53,516 nucleotides of DNA from Prevotella sp. (GCA_031285905.1 JAITVH010000038.1:1-53516); one strand, 5' to 3'; positions 40,915-50,865 are shown, counted from the first letter of the stretch. Numbers and translations are program-made. The notes: generated from the letters alone by a model not told the origin.

Positions 40915-42060
40915 GTGAGACATATAACAATAGAGTGGGAAGACTTATCTGTCAATGCAGGGGTAGGCTGCTTTTCTTCAAAAGAGGGAACAGCCGAATT
41001 TCATGCTATTATCGAATTGAATGATAAGTCCCTGAATGCCGAAACACAATATGGAAATATAGAAACTGCCATCGAAAGGCTGAAACAATCAGATATACTT
41101 AATGATGCGGCATTGGTTCTGAAACGATATTTCGTTAGTGATGCTACCAATCAGGATTTGTTTCTAAACAAAAATAATAGTACTGAAGCTGTCTCAATTG
41201 TACAACAACCACCTCTTAACGGAACGAAAGTTTCTGTGTGGGCTTATTTCGTGGCAGACAGTGAAGTATATATAGATAATTTTGGGACATCGGTTCTGAA
41301 ACGTCCTTACTTCAAACATCTATATAATACCCAATTACAAAAGCCATTGAAAGACGAATACCTCGAAACAGAATATATCTTCAACACGTATATGGAATCG
41401 TTATATTCACATGGATGTACGCTGAAAGACAATTGTATCCGTACATGGATTTATGTGCAAGGAGTGGATGTACATTATGCCGAAATGGTAAAGGCACGTA
41501 TTGCTTGCTTCAACAGGGAAGGATTAAATAAGGAGACTCATTATATCGCAAGTACCGGTATCGAGGGTAAATATATAAACCCTCAATCATTAGTACTGAT
41601 GGATGCATATGCTGTTAAAGGTATTGCACAGGAACAAATAAAATACCTGCATGCCCCTACGCATCTGAACCCCACCCATGAATATGGGGTGACATTTGAA
41701 CGTGGAACTTCTGTCGATTATGGAGACCGCCGTCATATTTTCATTTCGGGAACAGCCAGTATCGACAATAAAGGGGAAATTGTCTATCCAAAAGATATCA
41801 GGAAGCAGACTGAACGTACCATCGAAAATGTTAGTGTATTGCTCGCCGAAGCTGATGCAACGATGAACGATATAGCTTATATGATTGTGTATTTGCGCGA
41901 TACGGCCGATTATGAAATCGTCTGCGAACATCTTGCCCAACACTATGCGGATATCCCCAAAGTGATTGTATGGGCTCCTGTGTGCCGTCCCGGATGGCTG
42001 ATAGAAATAGAATGTATCGCTATCAAGGAAATAGAAGCAACCCAATTCGAGAAGTTCTGA
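40915..42060 (+). CDS. Two-domain Rid/YjgF superfamily protein (chorismatase-like)
   Basis: The 381-residue protein begins at GTG (40915), 23 bp after the cytochrome stop. The C-terminal half is Rid/YjgF-like (GDRRHIFISGTASIDNKGEI, TIENVSVLLAEADATMNDIA, VCRPGWLIEIECIAIKE), and the N-terminal half looks like a second, degenerate copy of the fold. This layout recalls FkbO/Hyg5/XanB2 chorismatases. I cannot confirm their active-site residues. Alternatives are a deaminase or a structural Rid. It has no signal peptide, so it is cytosolic within an otherwise envelope operon. Confidence 0.7.
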   Translation: MRHITIEWEDLSVNAGVGCFSSKEGTAEFHAIIELNDKSLNAETQYGNIETAIERLKQSDILNDAALVLKRYFVSDATNQDLFLNKNNSTEAVSIVQQPPLNGTKVSVWAYFVADSEVYIDNFGTSVLKRPYFKHLYNTQLQKPLKDEYLETEYIFNTYMESLYSHGCTLKDNCIRTWIYVQGVDVHYAEMVKARIACFNREGLNKETHYIASTGIEGKYINPQSLVLMDAYAVKGIAQEQIKYLHAPTHLNPTHEYGVTFERGTSVDYGDRRHIFISGTASIDNKGEIVYPKDIRKQTERTIENVSVLLAEADATMNDIAYMIVYLRDTADYEIVCEHLAQHYADIPKVIVWAPVCRPGWLIEIECIAIKEIEATQFEKF

Positions 42061-42069
42061 TTTCAGTAG

Positions 42070-44436
42070 ATGAAAGATAAAATTATATCATTATTTTCAA
42101 TGCGGAAACTTCCTTTTTGGGGAGTTTCTGTCCTTTGTGCGGTAATGGGTGTAGCCACCTTTATCGAAAAAGAGCATGGGACTAATTATGCCTATTCACA
42201 TATATACGGTTCCTGGTGGTTTTCTGCTCTGTGGGGGCTGTTGGTTATCCTTAGCCTTGTAGGGATTATAAAGGGACAGCTATACAAGAATTTGCCTCTG
42301 TTGTTTGTGCATATATCTTTTATCCTGATCCTTCTTGGCGCATTATGCACAAAGCTTTCTGCCGAACATGGATATGTGATACTCCATAAGAATGAAGCCT
42401 GCGATAAGATGCAGAAAGAAACAGAATCGGCTTCATTACCTTTCGAAATCCGGCTGGATACTTTCTATATAGCATATTATCCCGGAACAAATTCCCCAGC
42501 CGATTATATATCGCATTTCTCTATATCCGATAAAGCCTCTAAAGAAAGCATATCAGGAGAGGTGTCGATGAATAATATATTCAGCCATCATGGCTATCGT
42601 TTCTACCAATCATCATTCGAGGATGATATGCGGACAAGTATATTGAGCGTTAACCGCGATATTTACGGAATTCCTTTTACATATGCCGGTTATGCCCTTT
42701 TTGTTCTGGCAATGATCTGGTATTTGTTTTCACCCCAAAATGCTTTTCGTAAACTGCTAAAACATCCCTTACTAAAAAAGGCATTGCTCATCCTTGCTAT
42801 ACTCCTCCCATCCTCATGCTTTTCCCAGATTATGACCAAGGACTCTCTATCCATAAATAAAGAATATGCCGGAGAATTCGGAAAACTATGGATGCTCTAT
42901 GACGGGAGAGTTACTCCTATAACAACTTTTGCTCATGATTTCACCTTGAAGATAACGGGCAAAAATTCGTTCAGTTACCTCGATGCAAACCAGTTTCTGG
43001 CAGGATTTTTATTCTTCCCTGAAAGATGGCAAAATGTAGCTATTTTCAAAGTTGAAGATAATGACCTAAAGAAAGAATTGAATGCCGAGACAGAAAAGGC
43101 AGCCCTTGTTGATTTCTATGATTCAGAAGGGAATTACAAGCTAAGCAAATATTTTGAAGAATTGGGCAGTAATATTCCAAGATCATCGAAACTGAAGGAA
43201 GTAGAAAAGATAAATGAAAAAGTTCAATTAATAAATATGCTTCATGGGGGCAGTTTACTGCAAATATATCCACAGCAAATTGACGGGCAGATCAAATGGT
43301 ATTATCCTACACAAAATCTAAGAACAAAAGAAGAACAGAAAGATATAAAGATTATAAGAACCTCACTCCTTACTTATTATCAGGCTATATCTGCCAACGA
43401 TGAAGAAAAGGCAAAAACAGCATTCGGCGTAATACATGAATTTCAGGTAGCAAATGCAAGTGAAATCCTGCCCTCTGATCTTCAACGGGAAGTTGAAATC
43501 TTCTATACTAAAGTAAACCTTACATCTATCTTGTTTAAGGTAAATCTTACTCTTGGTATTTTATCCCTTCTCTGTCTCTTTATCTTATCAGGTACGAGAT
43601 TAAGAAAGATAGAGAAAGTATTCTTCCTTATCCTAATTCTGTCTTTTCTTGTCCATACCATCTCCATTGGTCTGAGGACTTATATAGGAGGACGTTTGCC
43701 TTTCAGTAATGGATTTGAAACAATGCTTCTTATAGCCTGGTGTGCCATGCTGGTCGCTCTCTTATTCGGACGTAAAATACCATTTCTGGTATCATTCGGA
43801 TATTTGATCTCAGGGTGCTCGTTACTGGTAGCGCATCTGGGAATGATGAACCCACAGATCACCCCGCTTGTTCCTGTGCTTTCTTCACCTTTGTTGAGCA
43901 TTCATGTATCAGTCATAATGATTGCATACACACTCCTGGGTTTTATTATGCTGAATAGCCTTATTTCATTAATTCAGGTGCTTGCCTCCGGCAAGAAAGA
44001 TAAAACAGCAGTATTGCAAAAGTTGGAACAAAACAAAATATACAGCCTCATCTGCCTTTATTCTAGTCTTTTGTTCCTTGGTGCAGGAATATTTATCGGC
44101 GCTGTATGGGCAAACATATCGTGGGGGCGATATTGGGGATGGGATCCTAAAGAAGTATGGGCTTTGATTACATTCCTTGTTTACAGCCTGATCATCCATC
44201 AGAAGAATCTCAGGATATTTACGGATCCTTTCTTTTTTCATGTTTTTGGTTTAGTTTCATTTTCAACTGTTCTGATGACTTACTTCGGGGTAAATTATTT
44301 TCTTGGTGGGATTCACAGCTATGCCGGAGAAATGCAATTTGATTCTACTCTGGCTGTACTAATATCCGTAAGCATTGCGATTCTCGGATTACTGCTTATT
44401 TCTTACCGGAAGTATAGAACAATAATTGGCACTTAA
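42070..44436 (+). CDS. Cytochrome c maturation protein CcsBA (ResB-CcsA fusion)
   Basis: A 788-residue integral membrane protein. The N-terminal ResB/CcsB-like part covers about residues 1-250 with several membrane spans (FWGVSVLCAVMGVATF, LPLLFVHISFILILLGALC, IPFTYAGYALFVLAMIWYLF). A periplasmic domain follows (about 255-480). The C-terminal CcsA part has eight or so spans and the heme-handling WGRYWGWDPKEVWALI motif. It carries heme across the inner membrane and ligates it to CxxCH proteins (system II). The gene lies 9 bp after the Rid gene, beside its predicted clients, which carry three CxxCH motifs. Confidence 0.93.
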   Translation: MKDKIISLFSMRKLPFWGVSVLCAVMGVATFIEKEHGTNYAYSHIYGSWWFSALWGLLVILSLVGIIKGQLYKNLPLLFVHISFILILLGALCTKLSAEHGYVILHKNEACDKMQKETESASLPFEIRLDTFYIAYYPGTNSPADYISHFSISDKASKESISGEVSMNNIFSHHGYRFYQSSFEDDMRTSILSVNRDIYGIPFTYAGYALFVLAMIWYLFSPQNAFRKLLKHPLLKKALLILAILLPSSCFSQIMTKDSLSINKEYAGEFGKLWMLYDGRVTPITTFAHDFTLKITGKNSFSYLDANQFLAGFLFFPERWQNVAIFKVEDNDLKKELNAETEKAALVDFYDSEGNYKLSKYFEELGSNIPRSSKLKEVEKINEKVQLINMLHGGSLLQIYPQQIDGQIKWYYPTQNLRTKEEQKDIKIIRTSLLTYYQAISANDEEKAKTAFGVIHEFQVANASEILPSDLQREVEIFYTKVNLTSILFKVNLTLGILSLLCLFILSGTRLRKIEKVFFLILILSFLVHTISIGLRTYIGGRLPFSNGFETMLLIAWCAMLVALLFGRKIPFLVSFGYLISGCSLLVAHLGMMNPQITPLVPVLSSPLLSIHVSVIMIAYTLLGFIMLNSLISLIQVLASGKKDKTAVLQKLEQNKIYSLICLYSSLLFLGAGIFIGAVWANISWGRYWGWDPKEVWALITFLVYSLIIHQKNLRIFTDPFFFHVFGLVSFSTVLMTYFGVNYFLGGIHSYAGEMQFDSTLAVLISVSIAILGLLLISYRKYRTIIGT

Positions 44437-44487
44437 TTTGTTATATTTACCAGTACAAACAATTGCTTAATCAAAAAAGGATAAATC

Positions 44488-44697
44488 ATGAAGAAGGAAT
44501 TTAAAGTGGAAGGAATGTCATGCAACCATTGCTGTATGGCAGTAGAAAGAGCATTGAATAATATAGAAGGGGTGACAGCATCTGTATCGCTTGAACCGGC
44601 TATTGCAACAGTAGAATTCGAAGGAAATGAAAAATCGCTTGAGGAGCTTCAAAAGGCAGTATCAGAAGAAGGTGATTATACCTTATCTCAAAAATAA
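44488..44697 (+). CDS. HMA-domain copper/heavy-metal chaperone
   Basis: A 69-residue single HMA domain (CopZ/Atx1 type). The metal site is GMSCNHCCMAV with CxxC plus an adjacent Cys. The ferredoxin-like fold fits VKAF-like strands ending DYTLSQK. It binds Cu(I) or a similar ion in the cytosol. It follows ccsBA by 51 bp and precedes a terminator, so it probably closes the operon. No copper ATPase is in the window. Confidence 0.92.
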   Translation: MKKEFKVEGMSCNHCCMAVERALNNIEGVTASVSLEPAIATVEFEGNEKSLEELQKAVSEEGDYTLSQK

Positions 44698-44732
44698 AGA
44701 AAACAATCAGTAAGAAGTTATAATTATTATAG

Positions 44733-44766
44733 CAGGCATACTTGTACAGGTATGCCTGTTTTATTA
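44733..44766 (+). terminator. Terminator after the HMA gene
   Basis: An 8-bp perfect stem (44733-44740 with 44751-44758) around 10 nt, then TTTTATT. It marks the end of the porin-to-HMA transcription unit. Confidence 0.8.
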
Positions 44767-44800
44767 TATTTATACAAAATAACGCAATAACAATTCGATT

Positions 44801-46858
44801 ATGGATTATAAACAGCTGATCAACCCCAAAAGCATTGTTGTAGTAGGAGGTTCCGATAACATTCTGAAACCGGGGGGAAGTGCTCTGCATAATTTGGTGA
44901 ACGGATCTTTTGAGGGAGATTTATATGTGGTGAATTCCCGGGGAGGAAGTATTCAAGGTGTTAAAACTTATCAAACGATAGAAGAAATCCCTCCCACAGA
45001 TTTGGCTGTTATATCCATTCCTGCTAAACAGTGTCTATCCACAATAGATTATCTGGCAAACCATAAGGGAGTAAAAGCATTTATTGTCTTTTCAGCAGGA
45101 TTCAGCGAGGAATCGGAAGAGGGGGCAAGGATGGAAAAAGAATTGGTTGAGGTGTTAAATAAAGCAGGAGCCATTATGATAGGCCCCAATTGCTCGGGAT
45201 TTTTCAATACCAGACACCAGAGTATATTTACACGCCCTGTTCCTGATTTAGACTCTCGTGGAGTGGATATTATATCCAGTTCGGGCGGAACGATCACCTA
45301 TATCATAGAATCGGCAATGCGTATCGGGTTACGGTTCAATTCTGCATGGTCTATCGGCAATGCAGCGCAGGTAGGGATAGAAGATATACTGGAATATCTG
45401 GACAATGAGTTCAATATAAAAACCAGCCCAAAGATAAAATTACTATACCTTGAAAAGATTACTGATCCAGATCGTTTTCTAAAACATTCGGCATCACTTG
45501 TTAACAAGGGTTGTAAGATTGCTGCTATCAAATCCGGTAGTTCTGTTTCTGGTAGTAGGGCAGCTTCTTCGCATACAGGAGCTATTGCCAGTTCCGATTC
45601 GGCCGTGGAAGCTCTCTTCCGTAAGGCGGGTATTATACGTTGTTATTCTCGTGAAGAACTAGCCAATGTGGGAGCAGTGTTGTCTTTGAAAGAACTGAAA
45701 GGGAGAAATCTGGCAATTATCACTCAGGCAGGAGGCCCTGCGGTTATCCTTACAGATGCCCTGTCGAAAGGGAATATCAATGTGCCCGAAATGGATAAAG
45801 AGCTTGCTATTGAGTTAAAAAAGCATTTGTTGCCCGGTGCAGCTGTATCTAATCCCATCGACATCATAGGTACAGGTACAGGTGAGCATATGGGATTCTG
45901 TATTGATTTCTGTGAAAAGCATTTTAAGGAAATAGATGGCATAGCCGTTATCTATGGTAATCCGGGAGTAAGTAATGTAGGTGAGGCATATAAAATACTG
46001 GACAAAAAGATAAAAACCTGCAAGCTCCCAATATATCCCATTTTGCCTTCCGTTGTTGCTGCCATGAAAGAAATGGAGGATTTTGTAAAACAAGGACATG
46101 TTAACTTTACGGACGAATATGCATTAGCCAATGCTTTGTCAAAAGTAGTTTCATGGACTCCTCCTTCACTTGGCAAGATAGAGGATGTACCTGTAGGTAT
46201 CCCACGTATACGTTCTATTATTGATAAAACCCCGGACGGATATATTGACAGCGATACGATAAAAGAGCTATTCCTTGCAGCAGGAATACCGCAGGTGCAG
46301 GAATTGGTAACAGATAGTAAACAAGAAGCAATTGCTTTCAGTAACAAGATCAGTTATCCGGTAGTTGCCAAATGTGTCGGTCCCGTTCACAAATCGGATG
46401 TAGGAGGTGTAGTCCTGAATATACGTTCTGATGAACACCTTGCTTTGGAATTTGACCGCCTGATGAAAATAAAAGATACAACCGGTGTTATGATACAACC
46501 AATGCTTTCAGGTAAAGAACTATTCATCGGAGCAAAGTATGAACCTAAATTCGGGCATATCGTAATCTGTGGGCTGGGAGGTATCTTTGTTGAGATACTG
46601 AAAGATGTGGCTTCCGGGTTAGCTCCATTGAGTTTTCATGAAGCATCTTCTATGATTCGTTCCCTGAAGGCATATAAGATTATACAGGGGACAAGAGGTC
46701 AAAAAGGGTTGAATGAAAGTCTGTTTACCGAGATCATCGTGCGGTTGTCTGTGATGTTACGTTTTGCCCCCGAAATAAAGGAGCTGGATATAAATCCGTT
46801 GCTTGCTAATGAGGAAACAGTTATCGCTGTAGATGCACGGATACGGGTGGAGAAGTAA
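44801..46858 (+). CDS. ADP-forming acetyl/acyl-CoA synthetase, single chain
   Basis: A 685-residue NDP-forming acyl-CoA synthetase. The N-terminal CoA-binding Rossmann domain (VVVGGSDNILKPGGSALHNL) is followed by a succinyl-CoA-ligase-like domain with the phospho-His in ASSHTGAIASSDSAV. The C-terminal half is an ATP-grasp domain (YPVVAKCVGPVHKSDVGGVV, ELFIGAKYEPKFGHIVICGL, KELDINPLL). It makes ATP from acetyl- or acyl-CoA, ADP and phosphate in fermentation, or runs in reverse. It is a single gene between two terminators. The CoA-transferase at 17066 may draw on the same acyl-CoA pool. Confidence 0.92.
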   Translation: MDYKQLINPKSIVVVGGSDNILKPGGSALHNLVNGSFEGDLYVVNSRGGSIQGVKTYQTIEEIPPTDLAVISIPAKQCLSTIDYLANHKGVKAFIVFSAGFSEESEEGARMEKELVEVLNKAGAIMIGPNCSGFFNTRHQSIFTRPVPDLDSRGVDIISSSGGTITYIIESAMRIGLRFNSAWSIGNAAQVGIEDILEYLDNEFNIKTSPKIKLLYLEKITDPDRFLKHSASLVNKGCKIAAIKSGSSVSGSRAASSHTGAIASSDSAVEALFRKAGIIRCYSREELANVGAVLSLKELKGRNLAIITQAGGPAVILTDALSKGNINVPEMDKELAIELKKHLLPGAAVSNPIDIIGTGTGEHMGFCIDFCEKHFKEIDGIAVIYGNPGVSNVGEAYKILDKKIKTCKLPIYPILPSVVAAMKEMEDFVKQGHVNFTDEYALANALSKVVSWTPPSLGKIEDVPVGIPRIRSIIDKTPDGYIDSDTIKELFLAAGIPQVQELVTDSKQEAIAFSNKISYPVVAKCVGPVHKSDVGGVVLNIRSDEHLALEFDRLMKIKDTTGVMIQPMLSGKELFIGAKYEPKFGHIVICGLGGIFVEILKDVASGLAPLSFHEASSMIRSLKAYKIIQGTRGQKGLNESLFTEIIVRLSVMLRFAPEIKELDINPLLANEETVIAVDARIRVEK

Positions 46859-46921
46859 TATAAAGGAGCTATTTCAAAGTAATCTGCTCCTACTCTTTGC
46901 TTTGGTTAGAGGATAAAAAAT

Positions 46922-46955
46922 AAAACCATTTAGCATTACTAAATGGTTTTAAATA
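46922..46955. terminator. Bidirectional terminator between acyl-CoA synthetase and lpxA
   Basis: A 12-bp perfect stem (46922-46933 with 46939-46950) with a 5-nt loop and A/T-rich arms, between convergent genes. Confidence 0.85.
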
Positions 46956-46973
46956 TATAAAGACTAACAAATT

Positions 46974-47759
46974 CTATCCCATATAACCCCTTACAATTCC
47001 GCGAGGGGAACCTTTTACAAAATCAACAATTTGTCGCATTTCCGGGGTTTCTTCAAATTCCTTTTCAATTTTATTGATTGCATCTGTAAAATTAAAACCT
47101 GCCTGATAAACCATTCTGTATATTTCTTGTATTTCGTTTATCTTTTCAGTCGTGTAGCCGCTTCTTCTTAAACCAATCAGGTTGACGCCGGAATAACAAA
47201 CCGGCTCGCGTCCTGCAATTATAAAAGGAGGAATATCCTTGCCAAGGCGTGTGCCTCCCTGTATCATCACATGAGCGCCGATACGGGTAAACTGATGAAC
47301 AAGTGTACCTCCACTAAGGATGGCGTGATGGTCTACTTCTACCTCCCCTGCCAGTTGAGAGGCGTTTCCTAAAATAACGTAATCTTCTACTTCGCAGTCA
47401 TGTGCTACATGGCTGTATGCCATTAGCAGGCAATTGTTTCCTACCTTAGTATACCCTTTGGATGCTGTGCCGCGGTTGATAGTAGCACTTTCCCTTACAG
47501 TAGTGTTATCGCCTACGATAGCAATACTGTCTTCCCCTTTAAATTTCAGATCTTGAGGGATACCGGCTATCACAGCTCCGGGAAATATACGGCAATTTTT
47601 ACCTATACGCGCGCCGTTACGAATATTTGCTCCTGACATAATAAATGTGCCATCCCCAATTTCCGTATCTCTATCAATAAAAGCGAAAGCCTCTATAGTA
47701 ACATCTTTCCCTAATTTTGCATCAGGGTGTACATAGGCCATATTAGATATATTTGACAT
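46974..47759 (-). CDS. lpxA: Acyl-ACP:UDP-GlcNAc O-acyltransferase
   Basis: A 261-residue LpxA, first enzyme of lipid A synthesis, adding a 3-hydroxyacyl chain to UDP-GlcNAc. Left-handed beta-helix hexapeptides start at AYVHPDAKLGKDVTIEAFAF. The catalytic His is in LLMAYSHVAHDCEVED, then GGTLVHQFTRIGAHVMIQGG, and the C-terminal helices include REPVCYSGVNLIGLRRSGYT. Length is normal. It begins 18 bp after the lpxC-fabZ stop. Confidence 0.97.
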   Translation of the reverse strand: MSNISNMAYVHPDAKLGKDVTIEAFAFIDRDTEIGDGTFIMSGANIRNGARIGKNCRIFPGAVIAGIPQDLKFKGEDSIAIVGDNTTVRESATINRGTASKGYTKVGNNCLLMAYSHVAHDCEVEDYVILGNASQLAGEVEVDHHAILSGGTLVHQFTRIGAHVMIQGGTRLGKDIPPFIIAGREPVCYSGVNLIGLRRSGYTTEKINEIQEIYRMVYQAGFNFTDAINKIEKEFEETPEMRQIVDFVKGSPRGIVRGYMG

Positions 47760-47777
47760 GGTGGTATGTGATATAAA

Positions 47778-49163
47778 TTATTTATTCTTTACAATCTGGG
47801 CAGTAAATTCCGCTTCAGAGACCAGCTTATCCCCAATAAAGGCATAGCCTTTCATATTCGCTATTCCTCTCCTCGTTTCTGAAATAAGACTGAGATGGAA
47901 AATGAGAGTGTCTCCGGGGACTACTTTACCTCTGAATTTCACACTGTCTATTTTAAGAAAATAGGTTGAATATCTCTCGGGCTCTTCTAACTGAGACAAT
48001 ACTAAAATACCCCCTACCTGAGCCATAGCCTCAACCTGTAAAACTCCCGGCATAACAGGTTCCTGAGGGAAATGGCCTTGAAAATAAGGCTCGTTTGTGG
48101 TGATATTTTTAATTCCTACAACATGTTTTGCTCCTATTTCGATGACTTTGTCTACCATCAGAAAGGGGTAACGGTGGGGTAGGAGTTCTTTGATCTTATT
48201 TATATCGAAAACAGACTCCTTATTAGGATCGTAGATAGGAGGCTGCACTTCGTTCTGCTTTATCTGTTTCCGTATCAGGCGGGCAAGTTTATTATTTATT
48301 TTGTGGCCCGGACGGGTTGCAATAATACGCCCTTTTATGGGTTTGCCTATAAGAGCCATGTCACCTATAATGTCCAGCAACTTATGTCTGGCGGGCTCAT
48401 TAGGATATATAATTTGTTTATTATTAAGATATCCCAATTCTGTAGCATCTTTATGAGGGACACCTAACAGATCAGCCAGACTATCCAGGTCCTCCTGAGA
48501 TATTTGACGTTCGTAAATAACGATCGCATTATCTAAGTCACCACCTTTTATTAACCCTGCGTCACGTAGTTTTTGTATTTCGCGGACGAATACGAAAGTT
48601 CTTGCATTGGCTATGTCCTTTTCAAAATCTTCCAGATTTTCTAGAGTTGCCGATTGATTAGGTATATATTTCGATTCGAATTCAATAAATGAATTGATGC
48701 AAAAGCGGTCATCTGGGAGCAGGGTAAGTTTTGATCCGGTTTCTTTATCTTCTACTTCCATTTTATGGCGTACTACGAAATAGTCTCTTTCTTCTATTTG
48801 TTCCTGAATCCCTACTTTTCTGATTGCTTCAATATATTGTATAGAACTACCATCCAGAATCGGAAATTCGGGAGCATTCACTTCAATCAGGCAATTGTCG
48901 ATTCTTAGTGCATATAATGCAGCCATCGCATGTTCAACAGTACTTATATGAATATCTCCTTTTATTAAAACAGTTCCTCTCTGGGTGTTACCAACATTTT
49001 CAGCCAAAGCTTCAATTATGGGTTGATCATCGAGGTCAACTCTCTTGATTTTATATCCGAAATTATCTGGGGCGGGATTAAATGTTATTGTTATGGGCAA
49101 TCCGGTATGTAAACCTTTTCCTTTTAATGTAAAACTATCTTTTAGCGTTTGTTGCTTGCTCAT
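47778..49163 (-). CDS. lpxC/fabZ: Bifunctional LpxC deacetylase / FabZ dehydratase
   Basis: A 461-residue natural fusion typical of Bacteroidetes. Residues 1-300 are LpxC, with zinc and catalytic residues in HISTVEHAMAALYAL, RHKLLDIIGDMALIG and ATRPGHKINNKLAR. Residues 315-461 are the FabZ hot-dog domain with LLPHRYPFLMVDKVIEIG and the active-site His/Glu in GHFPQEPVMPGVLQVEAMAQ. It deacetylates UDP-3-O-acyl-GlcNAc and dehydrates 3-hydroxyacyl-ACP, linking lipid A and fatty-acid synthesis. It is followed by lpxA and preceded by lpxD. Confidence 0.97.
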   Translation of the reverse strand: MSKQQTLKDSFTLKGKGLHTGLPITITFNPAPDNFGYKIKRVDLDDQPIIEALAENVGNTQRGTVLIKGDIHISTVEHAMAALYALRIDNCLIEVNAPEFPILDGSSIQYIEAIRKVGIQEQIEERDYFVVRHKMEVEDKETGSKLTLLPDDRFCINSFIEFESKYIPNQSATLENLEDFEKDIANARTFVFVREIQKLRDAGLIKGGDLDNAIVIYERQISQEDLDSLADLLGVPHKDATELGYLNNKQIIYPNEPARHKLLDIIGDMALIGKPIKGRIIATRPGHKINNKLARLIRKQIKQNEVQPPIYDPNKESVFDINKIKELLPHRYPFLMVDKVIEIGAKHVVGIKNITTNEPYFQGHFPQEPVMPGVLQVEAMAQVGGILVLSQLEEPERYSTYFLKIDSVKFRGKVVPGDTLIFHLSLISETRRGIANMKGYAFIGDKLVSEAEFTAQIVKNK

Positions 49164-49211
49164 TTTATAATTAGTGTGTATTATTTTTAATCGTTAGTTT
49201 CGCGAATTGTG

Positions 49212-50261
49212 TTATCTTTTCTTGTCTGCCTTCAGTTCTTCTATATCTTTTTGAAGTTGGGCCAATTGACGATACATATCAGGTAATTTTGGGAATACGA
49301 CACTCGATCTGAAAAAATCTTTAACCGGAATAGCTGGAGATCCAATGATTTTAGAATCGGGTTTAATATTACTGATGATACCTGATTGTGCTCCAATATT
49401 AGCATTGTCTCCGATAGTGATATGACCTGCCAATCCTACTTGCCCTCCCAGCATGCAATCTTTTCCGACTTTTGTTGAACCGGATATGCCAACTTGAGCG
49501 GCCATAACCGTGTTTTCTCCAATCTCTACATTGTGGGCTATCTGAATAAGATTGTCAAGCTTAACTCCCTTCCGGATAATTGTAGCATCCATTACAGCTC
49601 TGTCAATTGTTGTATTGGCTCCTATTTCCACATCATCTTCAATGATAACAATCCCCATCTGAGGGATTTTTTTGTAAGTACCATCATCTTGTGGTGCAAA
49701 GCCGAAACCATCACTTCCGATAACAGCGCCAGCATGTATATTGCAATTAGAGCCAACAATGGAGCCGGGATATATTTTGACTCCGGGATATATTGTAGTG
49801 TTAGATCCTATTGTTACGTTTTCTCCAATATAAGTATGGGGATATATTTTAACGTTATCTGCAATCTTAACATCGTCTGCTATATAAGCAAATGCACCAA
49901 CATATATTTTTTCTCCTAATATTGCTTTTTCCGAAACAAAAGACATTGGCTCAATGCCCACCTTTTGTGGCTTTGTTTTTTCCACCATATCTAAAAGCAT
50001 AGCTAATGCAGCATACGCATTAAAGCATCTGATCAAAGTTGCCTTAACCGGATGTTCTGCCTGAAAGTCTTCGTTTACCAGAACAATACTAGCTTCGGTA
50101 GTGTATATGTAGTGTGTATATTTAGGATTGGCCAGGAAAGTTAAAGTTCCCGGCTTTCCTTCTTCTATTTTGGAAAAATTGTTTACAGCGACAGAAGGAT
50201 CGCCTTCTACTTTACCATTTAATACATTAGCGATCTGCTCTGCAGTGAAGGTTATTTGCAT
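49212..50261 (-). CDS. lpxD: UDP-3-O-acylglucosamine N-acyltransferase
   Basis: A 349-residue LpxD. The N-terminal uridine-binding domain starts [20 protein letters not shown] and contains [20 protein letters not shown]. The hexapeptide beta-helix spans about 110-310 with catalytic His in [20 protein letters not shown], and a C-terminal helix reads [20 protein letters not shown]. The ATG at 50261 matches the family start; the one at 50327 adds 22 unrelated residues. It adds the second acyl chain to the amine. It lies upstream of lpxC-fabZ in one operon. Confidence 0.96.
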   Translation of the reverse strand: MQITFTAEQIANVLNGKVEGDPSVAVNNFSKIEEGKPGTLTFLANPKYTHYIYTTEASIVLVNEDFQAEHPVKATLIRCFNAYAALAMLLDMVEKTKPQKVGIEPMSFVSEKAILGEKIYVGAFAYIADDVKIADNVKIYPHTYIGENVTIGSNTTIYPGVKIYPGSIVGSNCNIHAGAVIGSDGFGFAPQDDGTYKKIPQMGIVIIEDDVEIGANTTIDRAVMDATIIRKGVKLDNLIQIAHNVEIGENTVMAAQVGISGSTKVGKDCMLGGQVGLAGHITIGDNANIGAQSGIISNIKPDSKIIGSPAIPVKDFFRSSVVFPKLPDMYRQLAQLQKDIEELKADKKR

Positions 50262-50379
50262 AAAATAAGTATTCAAAAAATATTCTGCGTCCCTATAAGA
50301 AATGCGAAATAAGCAATAATTTTTCAAATATATGACTTTTATAGCTAAAAAAACAATAACAAAAGGGAAATATTATTAT

Positions 50380-50865
50380 TTATTCTATGTCCCCATAGAA
50401 TGTAATCGATTGTCTGTTATTATCTTGTACTGTAAGTGTAGCCGATCCGGTGTTACCGATACTTAAATACATTTTGTATTTATTATTAGTAGTATTTGCT
50501 TCGATAACGATGTTTCTCATCCCTTTACTGTCTTCTGCTAGATTATATTTAAAATCTGTACTGACAAATTTTATCCCCCCTCCTTCTAATGGTTGAGCAG
50601 TATATGCTCTGCCGTAATATGGTAAATATGAATTTATTGTGTCTTTAGATACTTTCAAAGAAAAGGAAGAGTCTAAATTGATAGCTTTCCCCTCCATTGG
50701 TATTGCCCTCTGTGGCACAAAAGTATAGTTTCTGGACTCTATTTTATTTGTTATCTGTGCTATCTCTTCTTGTTTTGAGACCGAGTCTACAGACTTGCAG
50801 CTTACAGAAAATAAGGAAGTTGCAGCTAATATAATTACTATAAATGTTTTCATTTTTTTGCTCAT
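50380..50865 (-). CDS. DUF4251-like lipoprotein
   Basis: A 161-residue protein (start could be 50853). The lipobox is TSLFSVSCKSV. The mature part is a compact beta-rich domain (NYTFVPQRAIPMEGKAINLD, LPYYGRAYTAQPLEGGGIKF, NNKYKMYLSIGNTGSATLTV, NRQSITFYGDI), matching the pattern of the Bacteroidetes DUF4251 family, whose role is unknown. Its place beside lpxD suggests an envelope function, but nothing in the sequence proves it. Confidence 0.72.
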   Translation of the reverse strand: MSKKMKTFIVIILAATSLFSVSCKSVDSVSKQEEIAQITNKIESRNYTFVPQRAIPMEGKAINLDSSFSLKVSKDTINSYLPYYGRAYTAQPLEGGGIKFVSTDFKYNLAEDSKGMRNIVIEANTTNNKYKMYLSIGNTGSATLTVQDNNRQSITFYGDIE

